Shown here: positions 61,875 through 64,000 of the stretch, one piece after another | How the letters are laid out: every line of letters starts with the position of its first letter | How positions within the stretch are numbered: position 1 is the first letter of the stretch | Source: JAHTBL01 sp038532735 | Lineage (GTDB): Bacteria; Pseudomonadota; Alphaproteobacteria; Rhodobacterales; Rhodobacteraceae | Direction: 5' to 3' | NCBI GenBank assembly: GCA_038532735.1 | Contig: JBCBAC010000005.1 | Location: forward strand, 62,001-126,000 | Length of the DNA stretch: 64,000 bases | Position numbers and translations under genes: made by a program | Notes under the pieces: generated by a model | Database searches by the model: none | Told to the model about the DNA's origin: nothing | What the model saw: only the letters and a program-made list of their open reading frames with translations

Positions 61875-62771
61875 TCAGACGTTGGCCATCAACCCTTTTT
61901 CGGCAGCCAGATCACGCATGCGCTTTTGCAGCTTTTCAAACGCGCGCACTTCGATCTGACGGATACGCTCGCGGCTGACGTCATATTGGCTCGACAGATC
62001 CTCAAGCGTGACGGCCTTTTCAGACAGGCGACGCTGGCTCAGAATGTCTTTCTCGCGGTCGTTGAGCACGTCCATGGCTTCTGCCAGCAACTCACGCCGC
62101 GCCTCCATCTCATCGCGCTCGGCATAATCACCAGCCTGATCGGCATCTTCGTCTTCAAGCCAGTCCTGCCACTGCGTGGCACCCTCGCCGTCCGAGCCGA
62201 TCACCGCGTTGAGCGACGCATCGCCCCCCGACAGACGCCCGTTCATCGAGATGACCTCTTGCTCGGTCACACCCAGATCGGTTGCGATCCGCTTGACGTT
62301 TTCGGGGCGCAGATCGCCCTCCTCAAACGCGCCAATGCGGGCTTTTGCCTTGCGCAGGTTGAAAAACAGCTTCTTCTGAGCGCTGGTTGTGCCCAGCTTT
62401 ACCAAGCTCCACGAGCGCAGGATATACTCCTGAATCGACGCGCGGATCCACCACATGGCATAGGTCGCCAGTCGGAAGCCCTTTTCGGGGTCGAACCGTT
62501 TGACCGCTTGCATAAGGCCCACATTCGCTTCCGAGATCACCTCGGCCTGCGGCAGACCGTAGCCGCGATAGCCCATGGCAATTTTGGCGGCCAATCGCAG
62601 ATGCGAGGTCACCATCTTATGAGCCGATTCCGTGTCCTGATCCTCGACCCAGCGCTTGGCCAGCATGTATTCTTCTTCGGGCTCCAGCATCGGGAACTTA
62701 CGAATTTCGCCCAGATAACGGCTCAGGCCCTGCTCCGGGGACGGTGCGGGAAGATTTGTGTAATTGGCCAT
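61875..62771 (-). CDS. rpoH: RNA polymerase heat-shock sigma factor
   Basis: 298 residues, sigma-70 family. Region 2 (SHLRLAAKIAMGYRGYGLPQAEVISEANVGLMQAVKRFDPEKGFRLATYAMWWIR, given here only by position about 55-108) and region 4 helix-turn-helix (LEDLSSQYDVSRERIRQIEVRAFEKLQ) are clear; the RpoH box QKKLFFNLR near residue 139 separates it from the vegetative sigma. It directs transcription of chaperone and protease genes. The ATG at 62771 follows AAAGGGGGG. A sigma-32-type promoter sits in front of it, so it may activate itself. Confidence 0.95.
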   Translation of the reverse strand: MANYTNLPAPSPEQGLSRYLGEIRKFPMLEPEEEYMLAKRWVEDQDTESAHKMVTSHLRLAAKIAMGYRGYGLPQAEVISEANVGLMQAVKRFDPEKGFRLATYAMWWIRASIQEYILRSWSLVKLGTTSAQKKLFFNLRKAKARIGAFEEGDLRPENVKRIATDLGVTEQEVISMNGRLSGGDASLNAVIGSDGEGATQWQDWLEDEDADQAGDYAERDEMEARRELLAEAMDVLNDREKDILSQRRLSEKAVTLEDLSSQYDVSRERIRQIEVRAFEKLQKRMRDLAAEKGLMANV

Positions 62772-62813
62772 AATGCCCCCCTTTCGGTGCGATGTTTATA
62801 TCGTTAACATGCG

Positions 62814-62842
62814 ATATGGGTCTTGTGATATCGGTTTACAAG
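62814..62842 (-). promoter_or_regulatory. candidate sigma-32-type promoter of rpoH
   Basis: On the minus strand CTTGTAA (62842-62836), 15 bases, CCCATAT (62820-62814). This fits the heat-shock consensus CTTGAAA / CCCCAT. Predicted start is around 62806, about 35 bases before the rpoH ATG. Confidence 0.65.
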
Positions 62843-62937
62843 TCTCTCAGACCCAAGAACTTGAGATGAATATGGGTTCCATGAAAGCTGTTGTGAAGTC
62901 ACGCAACCGTGCAGTCACGCACATATGACCCTATATT

Positions 62938-63963
62938 TCAAAGAGAGAGCTTTGATATCAGCGCAGCCATGTCATCGGGCATAGCCGCCTCAAATCGCAC
63001 GTTTTCACCGCTTACCGGGTGTTCAAACCCTAATATCGCCGCGTGAAGCGCCTGCCGCTCAAACCCCGCAGCCGCGGCAATACCCGCGTCTGACAGTGCT
63101 TTTGCGTTTAGCTTACGCCGGCCGCCATAGGTTGGATCACCGATCAGCCCGTGCCCCGCATGGGCCAGATGCACCCGGATCTGATGGGTGCGACCCGTTT
63201 CCAACCAGCATTCGACCAAAGCGGCCACTTCAGGTTGGCCAAACCGCTCCACAATTCGCACACGCGTGACCGCATGACGCCCCCCCTGAAACAGAACCGC
63301 CTGCTTTTGCCGATCCGTCCGGTGCCGCGCCAGCTGCGTGGTGATCCGCATGATATTGCCCGGCTCAAACGACACACCCTTCACGCCGCGCACCCGCGGG
63401 TCATTGGCATCGGGCACCCCGTAACACACTGCGCGGTAATACCTCTCTACGGTATGTTTCTCGAACTGCGCGGCCAGCCCGTGATGTGCCGCATCCGACT
63501 TGGCCACGACCAAAAGCCCGCTCGTCTCCTTATCAATCCGGTGCACGATACCGGGGCGTTTCATGCCGCCCACACCCGACAGATCCGCCCCGCAATGATG
63601 CAGCAGCGCATTGACCAACGTCCCCGACGGCGTGCCGGGGGCTGGATGCACCACCATGCCCGCAGGCTTGTTGATCACGATCAGGTCCGTATCCTCAAAG
63701 ACCACATCCAGCGGGATATCCTCCGGCCCGATATGGCTCTCTTCCGCCACCGGCACCTCGATCACCACCTCGGCCCCCGCGTCCACCTTGGCACGCGGGT
63801 CGCGGGCGATGACCCCGTCCACCATTACCGCGCTCTTCTCCAACAGCGACGCGATGCGCGACCGGCTCAGCGACGCCTCCTCTGGCACATCGCGCGAAAG
63901 GGCTTTATCAAGCCGCTTGGGCGGATCGGCTGCGATCCGGAACGTAACGGATTGGCGCGTCAT
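62938..63963 (-). CDS. rluD: RluA/RluD-family pseudouridine synthase
   Basis: 341 residues. An S4 domain (LDKALSRDVPEEASLSRSRIASLLEKSAVMVDG) is followed by the RluA-type catalytic domain with the Asp in HRIDKETSGLL, then LETGRTHQIRVHLAHAGHGLIGDPTYGG. It isomerises uridines of 23S rRNA helix 69 if it is RluD; another RluA-type target is possible. The minus-strand start at 63963 is just inside the window. Confidence 0.93.
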   Translation of the reverse strand: MTRQSVTFRIAADPPKRLDKALSRDVPEEASLSRSRIASLLEKSAVMVDGVIARDPRAKVDAGAEVVIEVPVAEESHIGPEDIPLDVVFEDTDLIVINKPAGMVVHPAPGTPSGTLVNALLHHCGADLSGVGGMKRPGIVHRIDKETSGLLVVAKSDAAHHGLAAQFEKHTVERYYRAVCYGVPDANDPRVRGVKGVSFEPGNIMRITTQLARHRTDRQKQAVLFQGGRHAVTRVRIVERFGQPEVAALVECWLETGRTHQIRVHLAHAGHGLIGDPTYGGRRKLNAKALSDAGIAAAAGFERQALHAAILGFEHPVSGENVRFEAAMPDDMAALISKLSL

Positions 63964-64000
63964 GGATCAGGCTCCGCTGCCGGAGGACAAAGAACCGGCA

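Noticed and set aside
1..64000. CRISPR arrays, insertion sequences, prophage, tRNA or rRNA genes
   Set aside because: No regularly spaced direct repeats, transposase or phage proteins were seen. No tRNA or rRNA was recognised, though a covariance-model search was not possible here.

Overview
The window looks like chromosomal DNA of an alphaproteobacterium of the Roseobacter group (Rhodobacterales). This is inferred from gene content: a complete beta-hydroxyaspartate-cycle cluster, a membrane-bound PuuD-type urate oxidase, TRAP transport, CarD, and the CobT/CobS and RpoH types. The DNA is GC-rich and densely packed, with many 1-4 base overlaps between genes. I see no rRNA, tRNA, CRISPR array, insertion sequence or prophage.

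Layout. (1) 1-8583, acetate/organic-acid block: acetyl-CoA synthetase (5' end outside the window), an overlapping adenylate kinase, a DUF4212 subunit plus SSS-family symporter, a cNMP/CBS/DUF294 protein, a small membrane protein, and a membrane-anchored DnaQ-type exonuclease. (2) 8815-16483, a two-armed catabolic cluster. A GntR regulator and a Gfo/Idh/MocA oxidoreductase lie on the minus strand. On the plus strand, tightly coupled, lie an LLM flavin monooxygenase, an aldo-keto reductase, a flavin reductase and a complete TRAP transporter. The enzyme set matches the oxidative sulfoquinovose (sulfo-SMO) pathway, but with TRAP uptake; this is the best candidate for a little-described system here. 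(3) 16622-18376: a Sel1-repeat protein and a di-haem peroxidase whose 5' end appears frame-disrupted. (4) 18418-25801, purine ring catabolism: glycerate kinase, PuuD, a LysR regulator, HIU hydrolase, an allantoinase/OHCU-decarboxylase fusion, ureidoglycolate lyase and a urate/xanthine permease. (5) 25891-33149: bhcABCD with gap downstream, divergent bhcR, and (S)-ureidoglycine aminohydrolase. Blocks 4 and 5 fit together. Purine breakdown yields glyoxylate, which the Bhc enzymes convert to oxaloacetate and the glycerate route can also take up.

(6) 33336-47309, mixed: two glycosyltransferase-like proteins, a VOC protein, O-acetylhomoserine sulfhydrylase, a zinc alcohol dehydrogenase, an FKBP isomerase, a SIMPL protein, a large Pro/Ala-rich secretion-like protein, a KefB/C-type antiporter, CobT/CobS and several small unknown proteins. 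(7) 47375-52365, minus strand: CarD, FdxA, an S4-domain protein, a SUV3-like helicase and a TPR protein. (8) 52440-63963: SCP2-like protein, alpha/beta hydrolase, FAH-family and HpcH/HpaI aldolase pair, DNA-ligase-associated exonuclease plus ATP-dependent ligase, amidohydrolase, PepF, a capsule-like protein, RpoH (with a heat-shock-type promoter of its own) and an RluD-type pseudouridine synthase.

A recurrent intergenic element of about 35 bases, with a GGATATTT core, sits at gene 3' ends in at least six places. Two further divergent copies form a long inverted repeat between bhcR and the ureidoglycine aminohydrolase gene.
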